A DNA stretch of 63,047 nucleotides from Saprospiraceae bacterium (GTDB lineage Bacteria > Bacteroidota > Bacteroidia > Chitinophagales > Saprospiraceae), in the NCBI GenBank assembly GCA_020627785.1, contig JAHDGF010000024.1, positions 1 through 63,047 of the forward strand. Direction: 5' to 3'. Positions 36,398-46,358 of this stretch are shown here, one piece after another. Position numbers and translations under genes: made by a program. Below the pieces are notes generated by a model, which was given only the letters and a program-made list of their open reading frames with translations, made no database searches and was not told the origin of the DNA. The first letter of the stretch is position 1, and the number at the start of each line of letters is the position of its first letter.

Positions 36398-37640
36398 GCT
36401 TTTTGTCCTTTTCTCTAAAATCAAGAAGAGCCTCCTCAATAGATTCGTAATTCCTCAGATTATGATGTTTTTGAAATTTGTTTAAGGTCAATAAGAGGTC
36501 TTCATTTGGAAGGATATTATCTCTTAAATGATGTAGTAATTTCATAAGCCTAAAAGCATTGAACCATTGGAAAAATCGTTTGTAAAAACTCTCTTCCGAG
36601 GTAGAGTTTTTTCTACAAGAATTCATTGATTTCTTGAAGTCATTCGCATGTAGATATTCAGCAACCATTTCATTTATATGACTTTCGTCAAATTGAATAT
36701 TTTCTGAATAACTTCTTTTTACTTGAACTAGAAATTTATTAATCTCTAGAAAGCTCTCCCAACGATAGGTTGTATAATCAAGACTAACATTATTTAAAAT
36801 CTCATTCACTGCTCGCCCTGTTCCGAAAGGTACTCGATCACTCACTCTACCCGATGGATAAACCAGCACATTTGGAATATTTCCACATTTATTATTTGCA
36901 ATAAATTTGTGAAGAAAATAGAAATCTTCTCCCGCCTTCAGTGTTGGCATACCGCCTTCCTTTGCATAAGCACTCGCTCTTACCGCCATTGAACTTCCAA
37001 CTGTCTGCATTGCAAATGGTAATCCAATCTTTCGTTGAGCCTCAATGAAATATCGTAGGTGCAATTCGTAAGAAGATATTGCAAGTCTACTTTGGTTATC
37101 CAAGCCAACCAGCGGGTGTTCAAAGCCTAAGCTAAAGGCATTAAGGTCTGAATATTCTTTAAAGTGATTACTAACTTCTTGAATGTAATTTTCTGAAACC
37201 ACACAATCTGCATCCAAGCATAAAATGATTCCATCTTTGTTTAATTGTTTGAACCTCGCACAGGCTTCATCCATTCCTATTTTACGCGCAAGACCTACCC
37301 CATTCTTTTTGCTCGTTTTCGAATTGATCTTATTTATGACAATGGTTGAAAATCGCTCAGAATTAAGTAGTTCAATCTGCTTAAATACTTCAAGATTAAC
37401 TTGCCCATATTTTTGATCCTTCTCATCATTATTCAAGACTAGTATTAATTCAAAAGGAGCCTCCGTTTTTTGGATTTCTAAAGATTTGCGTAAGCAGTAT
37501 AAATCTTCCAATCTTTCTCCACAAGAAGGCACAACTATGATTATATCAACTGGAACCACTTCTTCAAGTGGCGAACTTGAAATATGTCCGATCCGTTCTA
37601 AGTATTTATGAATACTGTTTATACCTTTAGGATTCTTCAT
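36363..37640 (-). CDS. Glycosyltransferase family 2 protein
   Basis: A 425-aa GT2 (GT-A fold) glycosyltransferase. The N-terminal half has IIIVVPSCGERLEDL, the acidic metal-binding CLDADCVVSENYI (DxD-like) and GEDFYFLHKF (ED, catalytic-base region). The C-terminal 130 residues are helical without recognised motifs. The sugar donor and acceptor are unknown. I chose ATG 37640 (MKNPKGINS); the open frame extends 15 codons further to 37685, which would overlap the divergent WbqC-like gene. Its 3' end overlaps miaE by 35 bases. Confidence 0.83.
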   Translation of the reverse strand: MKNPKGINSIHKYLERIGHISSSPLEEVVPVDIIIVVPSCGERLEDLYCLRKSLEIQKTEAPFELILVLNNDEKDQKYGQVNLEVFKQIELLNSERFSTIVINKINSKTSKKNGVGLARKIGMDEACARFKQLNKDGIILCLDADCVVSENYIQEVSNHFKEYSDLNAFSLGFEHPLVGLDNQSRLAISSYELHLRYFIEAQRKIGLPFAMQTVGSSMAVRASAYAKEGGMPTLKAGEDFYFLHKFIANNKCGNIPNVLVYPSGRVSDRVPFGTGRAVNEILNNVSLDYTTYRWESFLEINKFLVQVKRSYSENIQFDESHINEMVAEYLHANDFKKSMNSCRKNSTSEESFYKRFFQWFNAFRLMKLLHHLRDNILPNEDLLLTLNKFQKHHNLRNYESIEEALLDFREKDKKLNVRPLLFQGN

Positions 37641-37643
37641 CGT

Positions 37644-38276
37644 ATGGATAAAAGTAACATAATTGATTACATTCTGCCCTGCCATTTTTTGGCAAGCGTC
37701 GAAATATATTCACTCTATTTCTCAGGTCAATGCACATGGGAGGCCCACGAAAACTATCAAAAACGTAGCGTCCGGAATCGAACCAAGCTAAACAGTGATC
37801 AAGGTCCAGTTTCTTTTTCAATACCATTGAAATCTGGAAAAAATAATCAGCTCCCAATTCGAGAAGTCCAGATAAGCTATTCAGAAGATTGGGTAAAATC
37901 TATGCTTCAATCTATACGCACTAACTATGGTTCTACGCCTTATTTTGAACATTATTTTCAAGGCATTAATTCAATTTTAAGTTCTTCTCCAAAATTACTT
38001 TGGGACCTTAATCTAAGTCTTCATGAGTACCTATGTTCAAAATTAGATATCAGCTCGAGAACAAGGATTACATCAAATTGGGTAAAAGAAATTTCAGCAC
38101 CATCAAAAGACTTTAGAAACTCTTTTCCTATAGAAAGAAAACTAAAGGCTTATCCACAAATACATAACAATGGACAGGGATTTACTCATAACCTTTCAGT
38201 ATTAGACTTGTTATTTAACTGTGGCCCCGAAGCCCAGTTATATTTAAGCCAATCATTTGAAGATAGCTCTCAATAA
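37644..38276 (+). CDS. WbqC-like family protein
   Basis: A 210-aa WbqC-like protein. The family start pattern (YILPCHFLASVEIYSLY, then ENYQKRSVRNRTKL and FSIPLKSG) is clear. WbqC proteins are found in O-antigen and other surface-glycan loci; their chemistry is not firmly established. I chose ATG 37644 (MDKSNIIDY) as the family-consistent start; the frame continues 12 codons upstream to 37608. With this choice the start codon is three bases from the start codon of the divergent glycosyltransferase gene, so each promoter lies in the other gene. Confidence 0.8.
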   Translation: MDKSNIIDYILPCHFLASVEIYSLYFSGQCTWEAHENYQKRSVRNRTKLNSDQGPVSFSIPLKSGKNNQLPIREVQISYSEDWVKSMLQSIRTNYGSTPYFEHYFQGINSILSSSPKLLWDLNLSLHEYLCSKLDISSRTRITSNWVKEISAPSKDFRNSFPIERKLKAYPQIHNNGQGFTHNLSVLDLLFNCGPEAQLYLSQSFEDSSQ

Positions 38277-38331
38277 ATTGTATTATTTTTGATCGTTGTT
38301 CATTCCTTTTGTCCACTAAAAATTAAATAAT

Positions 38332-40074
38332 TTGACTCAATCTAACTTATTAGACAATAAGGAAATCGATGGTTTAAAATCAACATTGAAAGGTGCAGTT
38401 TTATCACTTTTTCAGTTAACTGAAAAAATTGATCATGCCCAATTAAAACAGACCGTTTCAGACGTTTCCGATAGAATTGATGATCCTTTCATGTTTGTGA
38501 TTGTTGGAGAGGTAAAGGCAGGCAAAAGTAGTTTTATCAATGCCCTCTTAGAAAGTAAAAAGGAGATCTGTAAAGTAGCGCCGACTCCTATGACTGATAC
38601 CATCCAGCAAATTATTTATGGTGAGGATGAGCGTATTGAATCTGTCTCTGAGTTTTTGAAACGGATATATCAGCCAGTAGAAATACTCAAAGAAATAGCC
38701 ATCGTAGATACTCCTGGTACGAATACTATCGTAAAGTACCATCAAGAAATAACGGAACAATTTATCCCAGCTTCAGATTTAATAGTCTTTGTTTTTGAGG
38801 CCAAAAATCCATACCGGCAATCATCATGGGAATTTTTTGATTACATAAAGAATGAGTGGCATAAGAAGATAATTTTTGTATTACAGCAAAAAGATTTGCT
38901 AGATGAAGCTGACTTAAATACAAATATTCATGGAGTAATTGATCAAGCAATAAAGAAAGGAATACCGGAACCAAATGTATTTGCTGTATCCGCTAAACAA
39001 GAATTGAATGATCAAAAGGAGCTTAGTGGATTTATCAATGTGAGAGATTATATCAGAGAAAAGATAACAAGTAAGAAAGCAAGCCTTCTTAAAATTGAGA
39101 ATAACGTCGCTACCTCTCGTACAATTAATAATAAAATTTATGAAGGTGTAGATCTGCGAAAAAGACAATATGAAGCAGATATAAAATTCAGAAAAACAAT
39201 TTCTGAAACTTTGAATAATCAAGAGGAAAGAACGAAGAAACAGATCAATGCTTTAGTTGATAATCTCCTTTCTTCTTATGATAGAATTACTACAGAAAAG
39301 GAAATGGAGTTAAAGGATGGTTTGGGTGTATTCACCCTAATTAAGAGATCATTTAGATCAATGATGGGAGGGAGTAAAAATGCAAAGCAATGGTTAGATG
39401 AATTGGCAAAAAGTTTAGAATCTGAATTTGATTTAGCATTGAAAGATAGACTTCAAGAAGGTGTTATAGATATAGCTGACAGTATTCAAGATATGGGTAA
39501 ATTAGTTGATGCACAGATTAAGAACAGTGAAACCATCCTAAAAGATGACCACGAAATCTTTGCTGATATTGCGGAAAGACGATCTAATGTCCTAAAAGAT
39601 TTACAGCAAACTTTTTCTGGCTTTTTAAGTCGATCAGAAAATTTCTATGACCAGTATCTCTTAAAAGAAAATACAAGCATGACACCCAATATTGCTGCTG
39701 GCGGGGGAATTGCTGTTGTTGGAGTTATTATAACAATGGTTACAAGCGGGACTGTCTTTGACATTACTGGAGGAATTTTGACCACCATTGGCCTTGCCTT
39801 TGCAGGCATAACTATTGGTCTGAAGAGAGGTCAGATTATAAGGGAGTATAAAGAAGCCATCCTAAAGGGAAGGAAAAGAATTGAGAGAGAAATAACAGAA
39901 AAACTTACCAACTATACATCTAAAATCAAATCAAAAATAGATCAAAACTTTACAAAATTTGATCAGTTGTTAATGGATGAATCCAATAACATTGAATGGT
40001 TTGAATCAGAGTATTCTAGAATAAATAGTGACTTGGATAAGATTAATGATGCTTTAATTCCTTTGCTAAAATAA
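38332..40074 (+). CDS. Bacterial dynamin-like GTPase
   Basis: A 580-aa dynamin-superfamily GTPase. It has G1 GEVKAGKSSFINALL (about 58-72), a G2-type Thr in PTPMTDTIQ, G3 VDTPGTNT and a G4-like LQQKDLLD. Long helical stalk regions follow, with a hydrophobic hairpin near 450-500 (IAAGGGIAVVGVIITMV and LTTIGLAFAGITIGL) that could insert in a membrane. Bacterial dynamins remodel or repair membranes and some act in phage resistance; the role here is unknown. It starts at TTG 38332. The DEDDh/GIY-YIG nuclease gene follows after six bases, so the two are probably co-transcribed. Confidence 0.88.
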   Translation: MTQSNLLDNKEIDGLKSTLKGAVLSLFQLTEKIDHAQLKQTVSDVSDRIDDPFMFVIVGEVKAGKSSFINALLESKKEICKVAPTPMTDTIQQIIYGEDERIESVSEFLKRIYQPVEILKEIAIVDTPGTNTIVKYHQEITEQFIPASDLIVFVFEAKNPYRQSSWEFFDYIKNEWHKKIIFVLQQKDLLDEADLNTNIHGVIDQAIKKGIPEPNVFAVSAKQELNDQKELSGFINVRDYIREKITSKKASLLKIENNVATSRTINNKIYEGVDLRKRQYEADIKFRKTISETLNNQEERTKKQINALVDNLLSSYDRITTEKEMELKDGLGVFTLIKRSFRSMMGGSKNAKQWLDELAKSLESEFDLALKDRLQEGVIDIADSIQDMGKLVDAQIKNSETILKDDHEIFADIAERRSNVLKDLQQTFSGFLSRSENFYDQYLLKENTSMTPNIAAGGGIAVVGVIITMVTSGTVFDITGGILTTIGLAFAGITIGLKRGQIIREYKEAILKGRKRIEREITEKLTNYTSKIKSKIDQNFTKFDQLLMDESNNIEWFESEYSRINSDLDKINDALIPLLK

Positions 40075-40080
40075 TAGGTA

Positions 40081-41469
40081 TTGGCTAACAAATATGCAAT
40101 CATTGATATTGAAACAACCGGAGGTTCTGCCAAGCGAGATAAAATAACAGAGGTTGCCATTATTATATCTGATGGTTCAAAAGTAATTGATAGCTATGAA
40201 TCACTTGTAAACCCTGGTGTTAGTATTCCCTACAACATTACCAGAATTACTGGGATCACTAACGATATGGTAAAAGAAGCTCCTCGCTTCTATGAAATCG
40301 CCAAACATATTGTTGAGAAAACCGAAGGATGCATATTTGTAGCGCACAATGTTCAATTTGATTATAATTTCATAAAAAATCATTTTGCAAGTCTAGGATA
40401 CACTTTTTCTAAACGTCGACTATGCACTGTCAAAATGAGTCGTAAGGCTTTCCCTGGTCTTAAGTCCTATAGTTTAGGAAATCTTATAAAGACCTTTGAT
40501 ATTAAAACTACTGATAGACATCGTGCCATGGAAGATGCGAGAGCCACAACAATTATTTTTCATGACATATTATCAAAGAGTTCAGAGGAAATATCAAGAA
40601 AACATTTGATTAAGGAGTCAATAGCATCCACAAAATTACCGGATGGAATTAATCTTGAATTTATCAACTCACTGCCTGAAGAATGTGGAGTTTATTATAT
40701 GTCAGACATAGATAAAAATATCGTTTACATTGGGAAAAGTATAAACATAAAGCAAAGAATAAAACAACACTTTTCAAAAGTTGACGCAAAAACCACAAAA
40801 ATGTTGAATCAAGTTCGCTATATAGATTATGAAGTTACCGGAAGTGAACTTGCTGCTTTTGTAAAAGAAGCAATCGAAATCAAAAAGATAAAACCTTCTA
40901 TTAACGTAGCGCTAAAACAAAGTGAATATCCTTATGGTATGACCATAATGGAGGACTCCTCAGGATATAAATTCTTTAAAACTTATAAGGTAAACAGTAA
41001 AAATGACTTTATAGAAATTAAAAGATTTACCAGTCAAAAGTCGGCTAAATCTTATCTCAATCATTTGACTACAGAACTTCAACTTTGTAAAAGAATAAAT
41101 AAATTAGAAAAAGGCAAAGAAGGTGCTTGTTTTGAATTTACACTAGGTACTTGCTTAGGTGCTTGTATTGAACAGGAATCTAACGCTTCTTACAATGAAA
41201 GGATCGAAAATTTCATTGAACTTATCGAAGGACAAGCTGATGAAAATTTCCTACTTTTAGAGGAAGGCATGAACGAGGAAGAGTGTTATTTGTTTTTAAT
41301 TGAAGAAGGTAAATTCAGAGGCTATGGATCCATGTTGATGCAAGACCTTAACTTGGGTATTGAGGAGATTAAAGAGTCTATCGTCTATCAGCAAACAGAC
41401 AAACAAATCAATGGAATCATACGAAACTATATGAACCAAAATCCTACATTAAAATTGATTAAATTTTAA
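40081..41469 (+). CDS. DEDDh exonuclease fused to a GIY-YIG (UvrC/Cho-like) domain
   Basis: A 462-aa two-domain nuclease. Residues about 1-165 are a DNA polymerase III epsilon-like DEDDh exonuclease (IDIETTGG, AHNVQFDYNFI, HRAMEDARAT). Residues about 205-285 are a GIY-YIG domain like that of UvrC/Cho (CGVYYMSDIDKNIVYIGKS, then INIKQRIKQH), followed by a C-terminal region of about 180 residues with a Cys-rich piece (CFEFTLGTCLGACIEQ) as in UvrC/Cho relatives. It starts at TTG 40081, six bases after the dynamin stop. A DNA repair or degradation role is expected; the fusion is known in Bacteroidota and elsewhere. Confidence 0.9.
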   Translation: MANKYAIIDIETTGGSAKRDKITEVAIIISDGSKVIDSYESLVNPGVSIPYNITRITGITNDMVKEAPRFYEIAKHIVEKTEGCIFVAHNVQFDYNFIKNHFASLGYTFSKRRLCTVKMSRKAFPGLKSYSLGNLIKTFDIKTTDRHRAMEDARATTIIFHDILSKSSEEISRKHLIKESIASTKLPDGINLEFINSLPEECGVYYMSDIDKNIVYIGKSINIKQRIKQHFSKVDAKTTKMLNQVRYIDYEVTGSELAAFVKEAIEIKKIKPSINVALKQSEYPYGMTIMEDSSGYKFFKTYKVNSKNDFIEIKRFTSQKSAKSYLNHLTTELQLCKRINKLEKGKEGACFEFTLGTCLGACIEQESNASYNERIENFIELIEGQADENFLLLEEGMNEEECYLFLIEEGKFRGYGSMLMQDLNLGIEEIKESIVYQQTDKQINGIIRNYMNQNPTLKLIKF

Positions 41470-41472
41470 ACT

Positions 41473-44178
41473 CTAATCTACTTGCTGAATTAACAATAGA
41501 AGCGTTAAAATAGACATCGCTTGAGTCACGGAATCTCCCAAAACTTTTGTCCAGTTTACTTTTTCTTCTGATTCTTTTGTCTGATCCTCAGATGTTTTAA
41601 AACTTACTGAAATAATTGAACCTTCCTTGACTTCAGGGTATTTATTAATGATACCAAAACCCTTTATCTTCTTGACTTCTCCATTCGGATGTTTTACAAC
41701 AAGTGATCGTTTATTTGCATTTTTATTAAATCCACCAGCGTAATGGTTTAGATAAAAGAGTGCATTCTTCTTGTTGTGATATGGAACATGAATCTCATTT
41801 CCTTTATTAATAGATTCACTTGAAAGTACTTCCCAAACATTAGTAGCTCCCTTTATTGTAACAAATTCCCTTTTCTTCGGAATTGTAATGGTATCTCCTC
41901 CCCTTACGATAAAGTCAAACCTCGAGTCTTCATTTTCAAAGATATCATTGAGCTTTACAACAATTGCTCCCAATCCATCTTCTGCTCTTTGTAATGAGGC
42001 TCCTTCTGTAAAGGCTTCTTTTGTTAGACCACCTGCTCTTAGAATTATCGAACTGATTTTTTCATTTTCACCAACTATGGCATAAGCCCCAGGTGACTTT
42101 ACCTCTCCCTTTAAAATAACTGACTCTTGTAACTCAAATTCAGGAACATATCTGATTGCCACTCGATCAAAAGGAGCTAATTCGTATCCTTCTTCAAAGC
42201 CTTTAACAGAGAAGTTATTCTTATCTAACTCAAGCTTTGCAATAACAACATTAGTAGGTTGATTATCTTTAATGATTACTCTTGAAACTTCAACATTATT
42301 CGTTGCAGCGCTTAACTTGAAGCCTCCAGCTAAAACAATGAGATCTTCTATCGTCATTCCTTGTCCATACTGAAAAGGTCCAGGGTTATTAACTGCTCCA
42401 TAAATGGATACTACTGACTCTTCTATGAATGTGTTATCACTATGTACATAAATGCTATCAAAGGGACTAAGCGTAATGTTTTCAGATGAATTAGAATTTG
42501 TAAAAATTTCATCTAAATCTGTAATAGTAACGTATTCAAGTACTTTTGGATTTAAAGGATCTTTTCTATATACTGTCACATAATCAGAGGCATCTCTTCT
42601 GAGGCCACCGGCTAGGATCACTGCCTCTCTAAGTTTGATTTTACTTGAAACATCATAGGCAAATTTATCAGGGAATCTGACAGCTCCGTCAATGCTAATT
42701 GTTTGTTCATCGACAAACCGATTTTTTGCCCATATAGTTATGATGTCTTCATTGCGGAGAATGAGATTGTCTTCTGATTTAGGGTCATAAAGAACTCGGT
42801 CAATATTAATTTCTTCAAATTCAAATGAACCATCTGAATTCTTTCGTTTTACAAATGCAATGTCTGTCCGAGATTCAGATTTCAATCCAGCTAAGGCTAG
42901 AATATCACCAACCCTGTAATTTTCTCTACGTTCAAAAACACCAGGATTACTTACTTCACCTATAACTTCAACAAAATTCGTGGCAACACTAGAAATGGTA
43001 TCTATAATTATAAAATCACCATCAAATAATTTGAATTGTCTCCCTTGTCTTTCTAAGTCATTATAATCTAAACTTGAAATCACTTGCTTGTCTCCATCAA
43101 ATCTTTTAATCCGAATAGTTTTTAGCAAAGCATTCTTATCAAATCCTCCCGCAAATCCTATAAGGTCTTGAATTGTTTCATTAGTCAACATTTCATATTT
43201 CATAGGTCGCTTGACCGCACCCTCGATTGTCACTACATTTTCTGAAACGGGTACTATAATAATATCATTTTGTGCTAATTCAATATTCTCAGAATATCTC
43301 GGGTCCGACATATATTTGTAAATATCAAGTTTGCTTCTCTCTCCATTATTCTTAATTAATTCAATATTTCTTACCGTCCCCAAATTCGTGGGTCCTTTGG
43401 AAGCAGCAATTGCATTAAAAGCATTATTAATGGCAGGCAAGGTTACAGGACCTGGATAAAAGACTTCTCCAACAATATTTACGGTTATTATTCTGCTTTG
43501 AGATAAAGACACATCGTATTCTCCACTAGAAAATCTATAATATTGAGAAAGTATTTTCCCCAGCTTAGTTTTTGCTTGATCAAGATTTAGACCTTTGAGA
43601 AAAACCCGTTTTGCATCATTCAGTAATGTTATATACCCATCAGAGCTTATTTTGAATTTCTTATCAAATTGAGATTTTCCCCAAATAGAAATAGAAATTT
43701 CATCGTCTGTGTCTAATACATATGATCCACTAGCAGCAATTTCATTGGCATCCTCATATAGTTTGATTATATCATTTCTAAAGATTTCTTGACCAAACAC
43801 TTCAGGTTCAGGCAATTGGACTTCTTCTTCCTCATCTTCTGTATCTAATTCAAGATCAGGAATGGAATCTAATTCGAACATTTCCATTTCGTCAGGCTCA
43901 ATTTCCTCCTTTTCACTTTGAGTTTCCTTTCCTCTGTTTTGTTCCATATCCAAAATCACTTTTTGGATAATTTTAATTTCTTCAGGAGTTACATTTTCAA
44001 GTGAAGTAATATCAATACCTTGATTGAGGAGTTCTTGTGCAACCTCTTCTTTTTTAAGTCCCCGTTTTTCAAGCTCAAGTACTACTTCTCGCTCAGTTAA
44101 TATCTGTTGTTGAGAGAATGATAGTAATGGGGTAAAAATTATAGCAATAACTATAAAGATGTGATTGTGTAGTTTCAT
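41473..44178 (-). CDS. SLBB-domain polysaccharide export protein
   Basis: A 901-aa exported protein of the Wza/polysaccharide-export family. The signal peptide (about 1-22) is followed by a helical acidic region (about 80-130; EEIEPDEMEMFELDS), then a poly-export domain (about 145-235; DTDDEISISIWGK, QSRIITVNIVGEV) and a series of about six SLBB repeats (VVTIEGAVKRP, FVEVIGEVSNPGVF, VVSIYGAVNNPGPF, SVILKGEVKSPGAY, FVTIKGATNVWEV). A hydrophobic C-terminal helix (ILTLLLLIQQVD) may anchor it. It probably forms the outer-membrane channel for capsule or exopolysaccharide. It converges with the nuclease gene (three bases apart) and diverges from the lipopolysaccharide genes. Confidence 0.9.
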   Translation of the reverse strand: MKLHNHIFIVIAIIFTPLLSFSQQQILTEREVVLELEKRGLKKEEVAQELLNQGIDITSLENVTPEEIKIIQKVILDMEQNRGKETQSEKEEIEPDEMEMFELDSIPDLELDTEDEEEEVQLPEPEVFGQEIFRNDIIKLYEDANEIAASGSYVLDTDDEISISIWGKSQFDKKFKISSDGYITLLNDAKRVFLKGLNLDQAKTKLGKILSQYYRFSSGEYDVSLSQSRIITVNIVGEVFYPGPVTLPAINNAFNAIAASKGPTNLGTVRNIELIKNNGERSKLDIYKYMSDPRYSENIELAQNDIIIVPVSENVVTIEGAVKRPMKYEMLTNETIQDLIGFAGGFDKNALLKTIRIKRFDGDKQVISSLDYNDLERQGRQFKLFDGDFIIIDTISSVATNFVEVIGEVSNPGVFERRENYRVGDILALAGLKSESRTDIAFVKRKNSDGSFEFEEINIDRVLYDPKSEDNLILRNEDIITIWAKNRFVDEQTISIDGAVRFPDKFAYDVSSKIKLREAVILAGGLRRDASDYVTVYRKDPLNPKVLEYVTITDLDEIFTNSNSSENITLSPFDSIYVHSDNTFIEESVVSIYGAVNNPGPFQYGQGMTIEDLIVLAGGFKLSAATNNVEVSRVIIKDNQPTNVVIAKLELDKNNFSVKGFEEGYELAPFDRVAIRYVPEFELQESVILKGEVKSPGAYAIVGENEKISSIILRAGGLTKEAFTEGASLQRAEDGLGAIVVKLNDIFENEDSRFDFIVRGGDTITIPKKREFVTIKGATNVWEVLSSESINKGNEIHVPYHNKKNALFYLNHYAGGFNKNANKRSLVVKHPNGEVKKIKGFGIINKYPEVKEGSIISVSFKTSEDQTKESEEKVNWTKVLGDSVTQAMSILTLLLLIQQVD

Positions 44179-44400
44179 CTTATCCGTCTAAATATTATAC
44201 ATTAATTAATCTATAATAAACTAGTAGCGAAGGTAATACATATTCGGATTAATTTAATTGTAAGGGCTAAAGTTGTTAGCTTTACGCCAAGGTTACGATG
44301 AAAATTTTCTTAGAATAAGTATTTGACACATTGACGTAAATAATTAACTTATTTTGTGTCTTAAGCTTAACTATATAAATCTCTTTAATATTTGATTTCA

Positions 44401-45129
44401 ATGATGAAAAATATTAGATATCTATTTTTTCTGTGCTTAATCGCAAATGTAGTTTCTGCCCAAAATGAATTTTCTAATTCAGTTGAATTCGGTTTTTCAC
44501 TAGGATTAGGGGCTCCTTTCGCCGATTTAGCAGATCGTGCAGGACTGATCCTCAGTGGAAATGCTTCATTGAATTATTTTCAAGATGCTAACAAATTCTC
44601 CATAGAATTAGGTTTTTTATCAAGCGATAATGTAAGAGAAGACCCTTTAAGTTCCTTTAGAACATCCAGTGGCTTTATTCTAAGTGATAATGGTGTGGTT
44701 ACTCCAATTACAACTAGGCTCGTCGGTACTTACATTGGATTTCAATATTCTAGAATATTAAATAGAAAAAAAGATTCAAGGGTGAAGCTTTATGCTGGAC
44801 TTAGTGGTGGTGTCCTACAACATCAAATAAACTTTTTAGAGCTTTCTAACTCTGTACCAATTATAATGGATGACTATAAATTGGGAATTAATAGAAATAG
44901 TATCGGTCCTTATCTAAGCCAAAGTATTGGAATGAGGGTTCCAACAACCAAAATGAAGATTGAAGTAGAACTGTTTTTTAAAGAAGCCTTTACAAATCAA
45001 AAGCGAGAATTGAATATTGATAATTTGGAGATAAATGATAATCTAAGAAATGATATCATGATTGGCTTAATAAGTCGTTGGTACATTAGTTTCCGATCTG
45101 TAGAAAAAGGAAAAGACAAGTTTTACTAG
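44401..45129 (+). CDS. Hypothetical outer-membrane beta-barrel-like protein
   Basis: A 242-aa exported protein with a signal peptide (about 1-21, VVSAQ) and barrel-like strands (VEFGFSLGLGAPF, FSIELGFLS, LYAGLSGGVLQH, IMIGLISRWYISF). I do not recognise a family. Start is ATG 44401 or the adjacent ATG 44404; the frame also reaches TTG 44392. Its stop overlaps the GTG start of waaA by one base, so it is probably translated with the lipopolysaccharide core genes waaA and hldE that follow. Confidence 0.6.
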   Translation: MMKNIRYLFFLCLIANVVSAQNEFSNSVEFGFSLGLGAPFADLADRAGLILSGNASLNYFQDANKFSIELGFLSSDNVREDPLSSFRTSSGFILSDNGVVTPITTRLVGTYIGFQYSRILNRKKDSRVKLYAGLSGGVLQHQINFLELSNSVPIIMDDYKLGINRNSIGPYLSQSIGMRVPTTKMKIEVELFFKEAFTNQKRELNIDNLEINDNLRNDIMIGLISRWYISFRSVEKGKDKFY

Positions 45130-46358
45130 TGCAGTTTTGGCTTTACAGGATTATCCTTCATCTTTTTAGATTTAGTCATCGGTTATACTCATATGTTCAG
45201 CCAGAATTAAAGGCAGTACACAATTTAAAAGTATCCATATCCGATGATGTTTTAAATTGGCGGAAAAAACATACTACCAAGGAGTTATGCATCATTCATT
45301 GCGCATCTTTGGGTGAGTTTGAAATGTCAATTCCTCTTTATTATTCTCTAAAACAAAGAACAAATAACTTGGTTCTATTTAGCTTTTTTTCTCCTTCTGG
45401 ATATAATCATGCAAACATTCCTGAGGATGCAATGAAGATATATCTGCCATTCGATGTGAAGGAAAATGTTTTACAGTTTTTAGAATCTCTTAAACCAAAT
45501 CTTTTCATTTTTATAAAGTATGAGTATTGGTTCACCTTGTTAAGTCATTTGAATAAACTCAAGATACCATATGGGTATGTTAATGTTATTGATCAAAAAT
45601 TACCACCCATTTTTAAATGGAAATTAGCAAGAAAACTAGTTAATAGATCAAACTTTTATTGTGTTTCAAATGAAATTACTAAAAGTATTTATGATTCAAT
45701 TTTAGATATAGATATTCAAGTTTTTGATGATCTAAGATATGTTAAAGGGCAAATAGATTCAAAAGAAGACAACTCATTGAAATATTCATTCTTGAATAGA
45801 CTTAAACACAAGACAGTAGTGGTTTGCGGCTCAATTTACCCTTCTGATTTTGAAGTAATAAAGCCTGCATTAAAAAACTATACAGACACTTTATGGATTC
45901 TTGCCCCGCATAAAGTAAATACTGCATTTGATGAAAAAATTAGGTCTGAATTCAAGTGCGATAAGTTGAGTACTATGCTTTTGGAAAATCAAGCTCAGGT
46001 AAATTCTAACATTATAATTGTAGATACCATTGGAGATCTAAAATACCTTTATTCCTTTGGAACAATTGCCTACATTGGCGGCGGTTTTAATAAAGGGATT
46101 CATAATGTAATTGAACCTCTGTCTTATGGTTTAAAAGTCATTACGGGTCCTAATATAAGTTCATTTCCAGAAGCTTTGAAAATGGAAAAGAAAGGAAATC
46201 TTATTATTGTAAATGATCACATTTCATTCAATGATCATTTGCGAAAGCATAATAATTCAAAATTGGATTTAAAGGAAATTAATAAGGAACAAATAATAAA
46301 ATTGAATCTTAAAAATTTGGATGAACTAACAGATCACATTTTACAAAATGAAAATTGA
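45129..46358 (+). CDS. waaA: 3-deoxy-D-manno-octulosonic-acid transferase
   Basis: A 409-aa Kdo transferase (GT30), which adds Kdo to lipid A precursors at the inner membrane. It shows the N-terminal membrane-proximal helix, HCASLGEFEMSIPL (the conserved Gly-Glu region), FSFFSPSGYNHA and, in the C-terminal half, AYIGGGFNKGIHNVIEPLSYG, which is diagnostic of GT30. It starts at GTG 45129, overlapping the previous stop by one base, and its end overlaps the ATG of the HldE-type kinase gene by 11 bases. The organism therefore makes Kdo-containing lipopolysaccharide. Confidence 0.93.
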   Translation: MQFWLYRIILHLFRFSHRLYSYVQPELKAVHNLKVSISDDVLNWRKKHTTKELCIIHCASLGEFEMSIPLYYSLKQRTNNLVLFSFFSPSGYNHANIPEDAMKIYLPFDVKENVLQFLESLKPNLFIFIKYEYWFTLLSHLNKLKIPYGYVNVIDQKLPPIFKWKLARKLVNRSNFYCVSNEITKSIYDSILDIDIQVFDDLRYVKGQIDSKEDNSLKYSFLNRLKHKTVVVCGSIYPSDFEVIKPALKNYTDTLWILAPHKVNTAFDEKIRSEFKCDKLSTMLLENQAQVNSNIIIVDTIGDLKYLYSFGTIAYIGGGFNKGIHNVIEPLSYGLKVITGPNISSFPEALKMEKKGNLIIVNDHISFNDHLRKHNNSKLDLKEINKEQIIKLNLKNLDELTDHILQNEN

